64,000 nt of DNA from [Clostridium] leptum DSM 753 (GTDB lineage Bacteria > Bacillota > Clostridia > Oscillospirales > Acutalibacteraceae), in contig DS480347.1 of the NCBI GenBank assembly GCA_000154345.1, positions 1-64,000 on the forward strand, given 5' to 3'. Below are positions 16,295 to 23,168 of the stretch, piece by piece. Positions within the stretch are counted from its first letter, which is position 1. Every line of letters begins with the position of its first letter. The notes under the pieces are model-generated. The model saw only the letters and a list, made by a program, of their open reading frames with translations. It was not told where the DNA came from and ran no database searches. A program made the translations under genes and the position numbers.

Positions 16295-16335
16295 GAAAAA
16301 GGCGGACTGAGAAAATTCTCAGCCCGCCTTTTTTC
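16295..16335 (+). terminator. terminator after the MreB-like gene
   Basis: AAAAAGGCGG-CTGAGA / TCTCAG-CCGCCTTTTTT stem with one bulge and a six-T run; the A run makes it usable from the other side too. Confidence 0.85.
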
Positions 16336-16478
16336 GCCTTGACTGCGTCACAAGGAGCACAAGATGGCTGTGACGCAGAAGCCCGGCATTTTTAGAATCG
16401 TTCTGACTTGCGTTCAGATCTTTCTGTGATTCTGAAGGCCTGAAACAGATTTTATAGAATACGTAAAGTCTCAAATCT

Positions 16479-17870
16479 TTATCTTCCGGTTTGCTTCTCC
16501 TGCCCCTGAAGGCGTTTTAAGATCATATCAGCGCATTGGTAAACGTTACCGCCGCCTAAGGTCAAAATTAGGTCTCCCGGCTCAGCGTGGGCGGTGACGT
16601 AATCTGTGATTTCCTCAAAGGTGTCAAACCAAACGCTGCCGGGGATTTTATCCGCCAAATCTTTCGTGTAAATATGATAAGTGTTGACCTCGCGGACCGG
16701 CAGAATCTCAGACATCACGACCCGGTCGGGAATAGACAAGGCTTTGGCGAAATCCTCCAAAAGCAAGGCGGTTCGGGAATAGGTGTGAGGCTGAAATACT
16801 GCCCAGACGGTATGAAAGCCCATTTTCATGGCGGCCGTCAGGGTAGCGGAAAGCTCTGTGGGATGATGAGCGAAATCATCGGCTACCATAATGCCGCTTG
16901 GATTACCCAGCACCTCGAACCGGCGGTGAACCCCGGTAAAGGCATGCAGGCTTTTAGCGATATCTTCAGGGCTGACTCCCAGAGTGTGAGCGGCTGCGGC
17001 TGCGGCAAGAGCGTTGTAAATATTGTGCTCTCCCGGTACGCTTAAAACGATCTCCGCCAGCTTCTCGCCCCGATACATTAGGGAAAACTCCTCGCACACG
17101 CCTTTCTTTTCCGCGATGCTTCCTGCGTAATAATCATTGGTGTCCTTCATGCCAAAAGTAACCGCAGGCAGGCTGACGCCCGCAATGGCCTTTTGCGTGT
17201 TGGCGTCGTCGCCATTTACCACCAGCCTTTTCGTGGTTTGCAAGGCAAACTGATGAAAGGACTTTATAATATTGTTCAGATCCTTAAAATAGTCCAAATG
17301 ATCGGCGTCAATATTTAAAATGATGGAAACCGCCGGCGTCAGCTGTAAAAAAGTGTCCACATATTCGCAAGCCTCGCACACCATGATCTCGCTGCTGCCT
17401 ACACGGCTGTTTCCGCCCAAAAAGGGCAGCTTGCCGCCGATGATAGCCGTAGGGTCTTTGCCGCTCTGTACTAAAATCTGAGTCAGCATGGCGGTGGTAG
17501 TGGTTTTGCCGTGAGTACCGCTGACCGCCACCGCGTCGGCGTATCTGCGGCACACGATACCCAGCATGACGCTGCGCTCCAGAGTGGGAATCCCTTTTTC
17601 TCTGGCGGCGGCCAGCTCTGGGTTATCCTGCTTCACCGCGGCGGTATAGACCACCGCTTCCGCGTCCTTAATATTCTCCGCCTTGTGCTCGGTATATACC
17701 GGAATCCCATAAGCTCGGATCCGCTGAAGAGTGTCTGACTCGAAAATATCAGAGCCGGTGAGGGAAAAGCCTTCCTTATGAAGAATCTCGGCCATAGGGC
17801 ACATGCCCGAGCCGCCGATCCCGATGAAATGGAGCCGGTGGATCCGGTCCAAAAGATCTTGATGTTCCAA
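16479..17870 (-). CDS. murC: UDP-N-acetylmuramate--L-alanine ligase
   Basis: The enzyme adds L-alanine to UDP-MurNAc, the first step of the peptide stem of peptidoglycan. Seen: the FIGIGGSGMCPMAE dinucleotide-type loop at the N-terminus, the ATP loop AVSGTHGKTTTTAML near residue 112, and the NIDADHLDYFKD and DDFAHHPTE motifs of Mur ligases. The TTG start at 17870 has AGGAG eleven bases upstream; an in-frame ATG at 17900 would add ten residues but sits almost at the predicted start of transcription. With the TTG start the protein is 463 residues, usual for MurC. Confidence 0.95.
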   Translation of the reverse strand: MEHQDLLDRIHRLHFIGIGGSGMCPMAEILHKEGFSLTGSDIFESDTLQRIRAYGIPVYTEHKAENIKDAEAVVYTAAVKQDNPELAAAREKGIPTLERSVMLGIVCRRYADAVAVSGTHGKTTTTAMLTQILVQSGKDPTAIIGGKLPFLGGNSRVGSSEIMVCEACEYVDTFLQLTPAVSIILNIDADHLDYFKDLNNIIKSFHQFALQTTKRLVVNGDDANTQKAIAGVSLPAVTFGMKDTNDYYAGSIAEKKGVCEEFSLMYRGEKLAEIVLSVPGEHNIYNALAAAAAAHTLGVSPEDIAKSLHAFTGVHRRFEVLGNPSGIMVADDFAHHPTELSATLTAAMKMGFHTVWAVFQPHTYSRTALLLEDFAKALSIPDRVVMSEILPVREVNTYHIYTKDLADKIPGSVWFDTFEEITDYVTAHAEPGDLILTLGGGNVYQCADMILKRLQGQEKQTGR

Positions 17871-17908
17871 ACTGCTGCACACTCCTGTCAAATTTTGCAT
17901 ATGTTTCT

Positions 17909-17937
17909 ATTATATTGCGTTTGCTGAAGAATTTAAA
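17909..17937 (-). promoter_or_regulatory. probable sigma-A promoter of murC
   Basis: TTTAAA (17937-17932), 17 bases, TATAAT (17914-17909) on the minus strand. Confidence 0.5.
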
Positions 17938-17966
17938 CACTTTTTTATAAGTTTTACAAATTTATC

Positions 17967-17993
17967 ACCGCTGCCCCCTTGCGGCCATACTAT
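17967..17993 (+). promoter_or_regulatory. candidate SigK-type promoter of dpaA-dpaB
   Basis: AC (17967-17968), 17 bases, CATACTAT (17986-17993) fits the mother-cell SigK pattern AC-N17-CATANNNT. Dipicolinate synthase is made in the mother cell late in sporulation, so this is the expected class. Confidence 0.5.
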
Positions 17994-18110
17994 GGTAAAG
18001 AGACGGGACATGGATTTCTCTTAAATAAGACGGGGAATGGGTCCCGAAAAGGGCCTGCGGCGTTCGGAAAATGCCGGCAGGCTGAGCCTGTTTTATGGAG
18101 GTTGTACCTA

Positions 18111-18836
18111 ATGATTGAAATAAACAGCTTCGGGGTGCTGGGCGGGGATCAGCGGCAGGCGTCCATGGCGGAGTCCATGGCGGCGGATGGCTATCCCGTG
18201 CTCTGTGCCGGTTTGGAGCATGTAAAAGGGAAAACTTAAAAAAGGCCGGATGGCAGGAGGCGCTGAAAGCGGACTATATTATCCTGCCTCTTCCGGTAAC
18301 AAAGGACGGCGTGACCCTGAACGCTCCTTATGCGGCAACGGAGCTTTTGCTGGATCGGGAATTCTTTGAAATGCTGAAGGGGAAAAAGGTGTTCTGCGGT
18401 ATGAAAAACACTCTGCTGAAAGCGGGAGATTATTTTAAGGAGCTAACGCTTTTAGATTACTCCAAGCGGGAGGAATTCGCGGTAAGAAACGCGGTGCCTA
18501 CGGCGGAGGGCGCGCTGGAGATCGCCATGGGAGAATACGACGGCATGATCGCTGGCTCCCGGTGCTTAGTGACCGGCTTCGGCCGGATCGGAAAGGTGCT
18601 GAGCGGGATGCTTAAGGGCATGGGGGCCAGGGTAACGGTCAGCGCCCGAAAGCCGGAGGATCTGGCCTGGATCGAGATTTATGGCTATACACCTGTTTCC
18701 ACTGGGAAATTGAGCGAGCATCAAGGATTTGACTTTATTTTCAATACCGTTCCCACCATGATTTTTGACGCCTATACGTTGGCGAAAACCGCTCAAGGAG
18801 CGATTTTAATCGACCTTGCCTCGCTGCCCGGCGGGG
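18111..18836 (+). pseudogene. dpaA: dipicolinate synthase subunit A, 5' part (gene split by an inserted element; also frameshifted)
   Basis: DpaA/SpoVFA with DpaB makes dipicolinic acid for the spore core. The reading begins at ATG 18111 (GGAGG upstream) with GVLGGDQRQASMAE, shifts frame near 18229-18236, and continues with DYIILPLPVTKDG, a GSRCLVTGFGRIGKV dinucleotide loop near residue 150 and IDLASLPGG. Adding one base in the A-run before ACTTAAAAAAGG restores one frame, so a one-base deletion or a homopolymer sequencing error is likely. At 18836 the match to DpaA stops; the rest (VDFEAAGRLGIN onward) is found at 22354-22490 beyond a recombinase element. The frame reads on only to a TGA at 18902-18904 inside the element. 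Confidence 0.9.
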
Positions 18837-18840
18837 CGGA
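18817..18840 (+). other. left attachment site (attL) of the dpaA element
   Basis: dpaA homology ends in CCCGGCGGGGCGGA; the right end has TCCGGGGGGGTGGA. The shared block is CCGG-N-GGGG-N-GGA, and exchange within GGGG (18833-18836 with 22350-22353) restores dpaA exactly. In the rejoined sequence TGCCTC (18817-18822) and GAGGCA (22362-22367) form an inverted pair 22 bases apart, centred on the first GG of the shared GGGG, as expected of a serine recombinase attB. Confidence 0.65.
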
Positions 18841-18854
18841 ATGCCGGGATGCAC

Positions 18855-18896
18855 AAGAAAAAGCGAGACCGGGAGAAGTCGGCCTCGCTTTTTCTT
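18855..18896. terminator. bidirectional terminator just inside the left end of the element
   Basis: Perfect 13-bp stem AAGAAAAAGCGAG / CTCGCTTTTTCTT with A and T runs on both sides. It ends the DUF4867 transcript and would also stop dpaA transcripts 20-60 bases into the element while it is integrated. Confidence 0.8.
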
Positions 18897-18910
18897 TTCA
18901 TTGATATATC

Positions 18911-19534
18911 TTAAATGGTGATGTTATCGCCTTTTAGACCCATCCATGCGCCCTGCTCCTCTAAGCCGGAATCGGGATGGGCAACCAGCCATTTGTTCTT
19001 GGCGAACAGCAGAGCGTCCTCCCCTTTCTTTTGGGGAACAAAATCCAAATCAGTATTGGTATCTCTGGACAAAACAACCACACTGCGGAAGCCCTCGCCG
19101 CTCACGTGGCAGGGAGCGTAGTGCAAGGTTGTGGCGTAAACCTCAATGGCAGCGCCCTTCGGCACAAGAAACGCCTCCACCTTTTGAGTGTCATAGGTAT
19201 AATTGTCCAGATCAATATCCTGCTGGGCGCCCAGCAGCAGAACCATATCAGTGCAGGCCACGTTAATCTCGGAGCACCGATGGTATTCCAGAGCGTTCAG
19301 CTTTTTATTATGCCCGTTGCAGTAGCCAACCTGAATGGGAACGCCTCCAAAGCCTCGGTTTTGCAGCTCCTGAAAAACGGGAAGCCGCTCCAGCTCAGGG
19401 CTGGAAGCCACATAAACCACATCGTCGGGAATCTCAAAGCTGTCCATAGCAGCTATCAGGCCATCTAAATCATAGCCGGTGAGAACCTTACCGTATTTCA
19501 AAAACGCCGGGTCATTAATTGACTGAATTTTCAC
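18911..19534 (-). CDS. DUF4867 family protein, cargo of the dpaA element
   Basis: The 207-residue soluble protein matches by eye the DUF4867 family of Clostridia: an IQSINDPAFLKYGKVLTGYD start, IQVGYCNGHNKKLNALEYHR near 75-94, SEINVACTDMVLLLGAQQDI, and VEAFLVPKGAAIEVYATTLHYAPCHV near 125-150, which looks like a cupin-type barrel with possible metal-binding His residues. Its function is not established; in other genomes I recall it near sugar-isomerase genes, which is memory, not evidence here. The GTG start at 19534 has AGGGGG eight bases upstream. It runs opposite to dpaA and has its own promoter at 19584-19612. Confidence 0.75.
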   Translation of the reverse strand: MKIQSINDPAFLKYGKVLTGYDLDGLIAAMDSFEIPDDVVYVASSPELERLPVFQELQNRGFGGVPIQVGYCNGHNKKLNALEYHRCSEINVACTDMVLLLGAQQDIDLDNYTYDTQKVEAFLVPKGAAIEVYATTLHYAPCHVSGEGFRSVVVLSRDTNTDLDFVPQKKGEDALLFAKNKWLVAHPDSGLEEQGAWMGLKGDNITI

Positions 19535-19583
19535 GAGAAAGACCCCCTTCTTCATGTTGTGCCCGAGCACGTGCCTTTTCTAT

Positions 19584-19612
19584 AGTGTAATTCACAATGA
19601 GCGTAATGTCAA
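19584..19612 (-). promoter_or_regulatory. sigma-A promoter of the DUF4867 gene
   Basis: TTGACA (19612-19607), 17 bases, TACACT (19589-19584) on the minus strand. This is a vegetative promoter, so the cargo may be expressed while the element is integrated. Confidence 0.65.
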
Positions 19613-19676
19613 GATCTGAAAGAAAAAAGATATGAAACTTTTTTTCTCCGCATAAGGATAGAGGGAGGTGATCTTT

Positions 19677-19790
19677 ATGAAAGAAACGGATAAGGTGAGG
19701 TTTGTGTTCGCGTCGGAGGAGACGGCACTGGCAGAAAAATTAAAGCTTCTGCTGTCGCTGCTGCTGGAAGCCGGCGGGAGCGGAAAATGA
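19677..19790 (+). CDS. 37-residue ORF coupled to recombinase 2
   Basis: GAGGGAGGTGATCTTT precedes an ATG at 19677. The product begins MKETDKVRFVFASEETALAE and has an amphipathic Leu-rich helix (LKLLLSLLLEAG). The stop overlaps the recombinase ATG (ATGA), so synthesis is coupled. Clostridial serine recombinases often have such short upstream ORFs; some elements use a small protein to switch the recombinase to excision. A role as directionality factor or regulator is inference. Confidence 0.65.
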   Translation: MKETDKVRFVFASEETALAEKLKLLLSLLLEAGGSGK

Positions 19791-21259
19791 TGGAGCCGGC
19801 GGCGCTGTATCTGCGGCTGTCCCAGGAGGATGGAGAACGGTGGGGGGAGTCTCAGAGCATTTCCAATCAGAGGATCTTTTTAACCCAGTATTGTCAGGCG
19901 AACGGCTTCACGGTGGCGGAATGCTACATTGACGACGGGTATACCGGTACTAATTTTAACCGGCCGGGGTTTCAGAGGCTGCTTCGGGATATCGAACGGG
20001 GAAAGATAAAAACAGTGATTACCAAAGACCTGTCCCGGCTCGGGCGGGATTATATTGAGACGGGAAGATATGTGGAATGCTATTTCCCGGAAAAAGGGAT
20101 TCGGTATATTGCCGTTAACGATGGGGTGGACACCGGCAAAGAGGAGAGCGCTGGAAACGATATGAGCGCGTTTAAGGCGGTGTTTAATGATTTTTACGCC
20201 AGAGATGTGTCCAGAAAGGTGCGAAGCGCCCTGACGGCAAAGCGCCGGGCGGGGGAATTTATCGGCGCCTGGGCGCCCTACGGCTATCAAAAAGACCCGA
20301 AACAGCCGGGGAAATTGGTTCCAGACCCGGAAAGTGCCGGAGTGGTGAGGCGTATCTACCGGGATTTTTTAAAGGGAGAAAGCGTTCGAGGAATCGCGGA
20401 AGGCCTGACAGAGGATAAAATTCCCACGCCGATGGAAAAGCGGAGCGGCGGCCTGAAAGCCCAAAGGCGATGGAATGAAAGCACGATCAGGCGTATCCTG
20501 ACCTGTGAGACCTACGCGGGCAATTTGACCCAAAATCAAAGTAAAACCATCAGTTATAAGGTGAAGAAACGGATCCCTGTTCCCAAAAAGGAATGGATTG
20601 TGGTATCCAATACGCATGAGCCCTTAATTACAAAGGAGGAATTTCAAATGGCTCAGCAGCTTTTTAAAACGAGATCCAGCCCCCGGGAGCCGAAGGACCG
20701 GCACTTGCTTTCCGGCCTGGTGTTCTGCGGGGACTGCGGCTCTCCAATGACCTTCGTAAAAGACGGTCCCAGGACTTACCTGGTTTGTTCCTCCAGCCGG
20801 CGGTATCCCGGCTCCTGCAAAACCCACTGCGTCCGGGAGGATGAGGTGGAGCGGACGCTGCTGGACAGCCTAAGAAAGCTCAGCGAAGGCATCCAGCCCC
20901 AAAGCCTATATCCGGAGTTTCCTAGAAAATCCCGGGAGCTGGCGGCAAGAGAACTGCGGAGCGCCAAGGAACAGCTTGAATTTTATCGCCGGGCAGGCCG
21001 GGATTCGGAAAATTTTCCGAATATTCAGCGGCAGTTTTTGAGTTACTGCGAGCTATGGCAGCGCAAGGTGGACGCTTTGGAGGAGGAGCTGACTGCTGAA
21101 GACCCGCAGGACCGGCGGGAAATGGCCGCGCGGGAGCTTCTGAGGTTTGAGCGCCCCGGCAGGACAACGATCCAGGCTCTGGTAAAAAAGATCGTGGTAT
21201 GCGGGGATAAATCCCTGGAGCTTTACTTTTCATTCCCGGATCCCAGAATAACGCCCTGA
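19787..21259 (+). CDS. large serine recombinase 2 (recombinase of the dpaA element)
   Basis: The 490-residue protein has a resolvase domain with nucleophile Ser12 in ALYLRLSQEDG and the KDLSRLGRD motif near residues 80-88, a Recombinase DNA-binding domain (about 170-285), a zinc ribbon (CGDCG near 312; C, C and C near 335-348) and a coiled-coil end. This fits the TndX/TnpX and SpoIVCA group that excises elements through a two-base staggered cut. It lies within the element in the same direction as dpaA, and is the obvious enzyme for the dpaA junction. The ATG overlaps the stop of the 37-residue ORF; a second ATG follows at once. Confidence 0.93.
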   Translation: MMEPAALYLRLSQEDGERWGESQSISNQRIFLTQYCQANGFTVAECYIDDGYTGTNFNRPGFQRLLRDIERGKIKTVITKDLSRLGRDYIETGRYVECYFPEKGIRYIAVNDGVDTGKEESAGNDMSAFKAVFNDFYARDVSRKVRSALTAKRRAGEFIGAWAPYGYQKDPKQPGKLVPDPESAGVVRRIYRDFLKGESVRGIAEGLTEDKIPTPMEKRSGGLKAQRRWNESTIRRILTCETYAGNLTQNQSKTISYKVKKRIPVPKKEWIVVSNTHEPLITKEEFQMAQQLFKTRSSPREPKDRHLLSGLVFCGDCGSPMTFVKDGPRTYLVCSSSRRYPGSCKTHCVREDEVERTLLDSLRKLSEGIQPQSLYPEFPRKSRELAARELRSAKEQLEFYRRAGRDSENFPNIQRQFLSYCELWQRKVDALEEELTAEDPQDRREMAARELLRFERPGRTTIQALVKKIVVCGDKSLELYFSFPDPRITP

Positions 21260-21464
21260 GTCTATATGGAAAGCGATCGGGCGGGTAAGGCAAAGCCTAC
21301 TTGCATTTTAAACAGGGAGACGGAGGTGATTGCCGGCAGACTGAGAGGCGTCTCTCAATAGGCCTGCGGGAAAGATGGGGAAACGGGTCTGGCTTCCGTC
21401 CTCGCCCAAATAGTTTTTGCCGTCTTGGCCGCGCCGGGCGCTGGAATGCCTGAAAAGTCTCTCG

Positions 21465-21493
21465 TTGCGGGAAGTAAAAATAAGTGGTATGAT
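21465..21493 (+). promoter_or_regulatory. probable promoter of the PAP2 gene
   Basis: TTGCGG (21465-21470), 17 bases, TATGAT (21488-21493), 22 bases before the PAP2 start. Confidence 0.5.
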
Positions 21494-21514
21494 GATCTCC
21501 AAGGGAGAGATTGT

Positions 21515-22012
21515 ATGAAGGAAGCACAGTATCAAAAGATGACGGCGTTCTGCCGGAAAACAAAAACAAGAGAAAAGATTACTGCCGGAATCACCAAATA
21601 TCTGCCGGATCTATTGGCGGCGGCTTATCCCGCCGCTATTGTTGTTCTGCTGGTCCAAGGGCCTCCCTGGATCAGGCTTCTCAAATTCATTTTGGTGCCG
21701 CTGGCAGCCCTGATTTTAGTAACGGTACTGCGGCACGTATTCCACGCGCCCAGACCCTATGACCAGATGAATTATTATCCCTTAATTTCTCACAAGCCCG
21801 GAAATTCGTTCCCCAGCAGGCATACCGCCAGCTCGGTGATTATCGCCATGGCTTTTTGGTATGTCTGCCAGCCGTTAGGAATCACCGCCGCGGCGCTGGC
21901 TGTGCTTGTGGGAATTTCCCGAGTCGTCGCCGGGCTGCATTATCCCCGGGATGTGCTGGCCGGAGCGGCAGTCAGCCTAGTCGTGGGCGGGTTGGGCTTT
22001 TGGGTGGTTTAG
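21515..22012 (+). CDS. PAP2-family phosphatase, cargo of the dpaA element
   Basis: The 165-residue membrane protein has the three PAP2 motifs: RHVFHAPRP near residues 77-85 (KxxxxxxRP type), PSRH in NSFPSRHTASS near 100-110, and SRVVAGLHYPRD near 138-149. It should hydrolyse a lipid phosphate such as undecaprenyl or phosphatidate phosphates at the membrane. AGGGAGAG stands before the ATG at 21515; the longer frame back to 21425 overlaps the promoter and lacks a site. Why a sporulation-gene element would carry it is unknown. Confidence 0.88.
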   Translation: MKEAQYQKMTAFCRKTKTREKITAGITKYLPDLLAAAYPAAIVVLLVQGPPWIRLLKFILVPLAALILVTVLRHVFHAPRPYDQMNYYPLISHKPGNSFPSRHTASSVIIAMAFWYVCQPLGITAAALAVLVGISRVVAGLHYPRDVLAGAAVSLVVGGLGFWVV

Positions 22013-22050
22013 AGAACCGGCCTTCAGGGGATGATTTTGCTGAATGATGT

Positions 22051-22104
22051 AAATCCCGGCTTTTGAGGAGAACGAGCTGTTTTCTCAAGAGCCGGGATTT
22101 TTTA
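22051..22104 (+). terminator. terminator after the PAP2 gene
   Basis: AAATCCCGGCTTTTGAG / CTCAAGAGCCGGGATTT stem with one mismatch and a T run. Confidence 0.8.
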
Positions 22105-22344
22105 TCAGACGGCAGGAAAGCCTGCAAAAGCGCAAGAATGCTGGAGCGGTTTTCCGGGCGGCTTTTCGTCAGCTTTGAGCGACGCGCCGCTGCGCGAAAC
22201 TATTTTACCCCCGACATAAGCGGCGTCTCTCCCTATCACCAAGCAATCAGTTTCTCCCGCCGATGCTTTATAAGGCGGAGCGTAAAATGGCGGGCAGGTT
22301 CCCGGCGCTTATGAGGCGTTTGGTTTCTTGTTCTATTCTCCGAT
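22105..22344. other. 240-base right end of the dpaA element, no gene seen
   Basis: No frame with a ribosome site is present. The stretch leads to attR and, in an excised circle, would form one side of attP, so recombinase binding sites may lie here. Confidence 0.35.
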
Positions 22345-22367
22345 CCGGGGGGGTGGACTTTGAGGCA
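22345..22367 (+). other. right attachment site (attR) of the dpaA element
   Basis: CCGGGGGGGTGGA followed by the resumed dpaA frame. The crossover block GGGG is 22350-22353, and the inverted arm GAGGCA is 22362-22367 (partner TGCCTC at 18817-18822). Confidence 0.65.
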
Positions 22368-22490
22368 GCCGGCCGCCTGGGCATCAACGCCCAAAGAGCG
22401 CTGTCCCTTCCCGGAAGGGTAGCGCCGCAGGCGGCGGGAGAAATCATCAAAACCACCATTTACCATATGATTGAGGAGGGAGCAGAATGA
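22354..22490 (+). pseudogene. dpaA: dipicolinate synthase subunit A, 3' part (severed by the element)
   Basis: The frame reads DFEAAGRLGIN, ALSLPGRVAPQAAGEIIK and a short helix, matching the end of DpaA/SpoVFA (compare the LPGIVAPKTAGQIL region of the Bacillus protein). Joined to G18836 the first codon becomes GTG (Val), and the frame stays open for 45 codons to the TGA at 22488-22490, which overlaps the dpaB ATG. It has no start or ribosome site of its own at this end, so it can only be made after excision. Confidence 0.88.
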
Positions 22491-23056
22491 CACTGAGTGA
22501 TTTAACCGTCGGTTACGCGCTGTGCGGCTCCTTTTGCACCTTTGAGAAAGCGATTGCCCAAATGCGGGCGTTAAAGGAGCAAGGGGCCACAGTGCTGCCG
22601 ATTATGTCGGAAAACGCTTGCAATACTGATACCCGTTTTGGCCGTGCCAGCGATATTGTCTGGGAAATAGAGGATATTTGCGGACGAAAAATTATCAAAT
22701 CCATCGTTGAGGCGGAGCCCATAGGCCCGAAAAAAATGTGCGATATCATCGTAGTGGCCCCGTGTACCGGCAATACCCTTGCAAAATTGGCTAACGCCAT
22801 TACAGATACCTCGGTGACAATGGCCTGCAAAAGCCATTTGCGCATTGGGAGGCCGGTGCTTTTGTGTTTAGCTACCAACGATGGACTCGGCGCCACCGCT
22901 AAAAATATAGGCGCCATGATCAACACAAAGAATATTTATTTTGTCCCCTTCTCTCAGGATGATTATGATAAAAAGCCGAAATCCCTGGTGGCGCATTTTG
23001 AGATGATTCCTGAATCAGTACTGGCGGCCATGGAAGGGAAACAATTAAAATTATGA
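22487..23056 (+). CDS. dpaB: dipicolinate synthase subunit B
   Basis: The 189-residue protein is a flavoprotein of the DpaB/SpoVFB family: VGYALCGSFCTFEKAI at the N-terminus (flavin phosphate site), IVVAPCTGNTLAKLANAITDT near 88-108 and PVLLCLATNDGLGATAKNIG near 124-143. With DpaA it oxidises the tetrahydrodipicolinate-derived precursor to dipicolinic acid in the mother cell. The ATG overlaps the dpaA stop (ATGA), so its translation would normally be coupled to dpaA. While the element is in place, dpaB can be read only from within or past the element. Confidence 0.95.
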   Translation: MTLSDLTVGYALCGSFCTFEKAIAQMRALKEQGATVLPIMSENACNTDTRFGRASDIVWEIEDICGRKIIKSIVEAEPIGPKKMCDIIVVAPCTGNTLAKLANAITDTSVTMACKSHLRIGRPVLLCLATNDGLGATAKNIGAMINTKNIYFVPFSQDDYDKKPKSLVAHFEMIPESVLAAMEGKQLKL

Positions 23057-23101
23057 AATAAATTGCCCAAACATCCCTCTGGAATAAACTGTATAACCGT
23101 T

Positions 23102-23142
23102 AAAAAATGCCCTGATTCGTTTAGAATCAGGGCATTTTTAGA
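23102..23142. terminator. bidirectional terminator between dpaB and the zinc-ribbon gene
   Basis: AAAAATGCCCTGATTC / GAATCAGGGCATTTTT near-perfect stem between convergent genes. Confidence 0.85.
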
Positions 23143-23168
23143 TTTTAGATTGGATTCGGACAGGTCCT

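Larger units (their letters stand above)
18837..22353 (+). mobile_element. 3.5-kb recombinase-bearing element inserted in dpaA (skin-like)
   Basis: The element separates two parts of dpaA that become one open frame when its ends are joined at the shared GGGG. It holds, in order, a bidirectional terminator, a DUF4867 gene (minus), a 37-residue ORF coupled to a large serine recombinase, a PAP2 phosphatase and a second terminator. Recombinase elements that interrupt sporulation genes and are cut out in the mother cell are known (skin in sigK; others in genes such as spoVFB), so developmentally timed excision is the leading idea. A plain insertion that has inactivated dpaA is the alternative, and the frameshift in the 5' part keeps that open. 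It carries no phage structural genes. Confidence 0.85.

Noticed and set aside
18229..18246. Programmed -1 frameshift at A-AAA-AAG in dpaA
   Set aside because: The heptamer is downstream of the stop and in the wrong frame to be used; a one-base indel or sequencing error is simpler.
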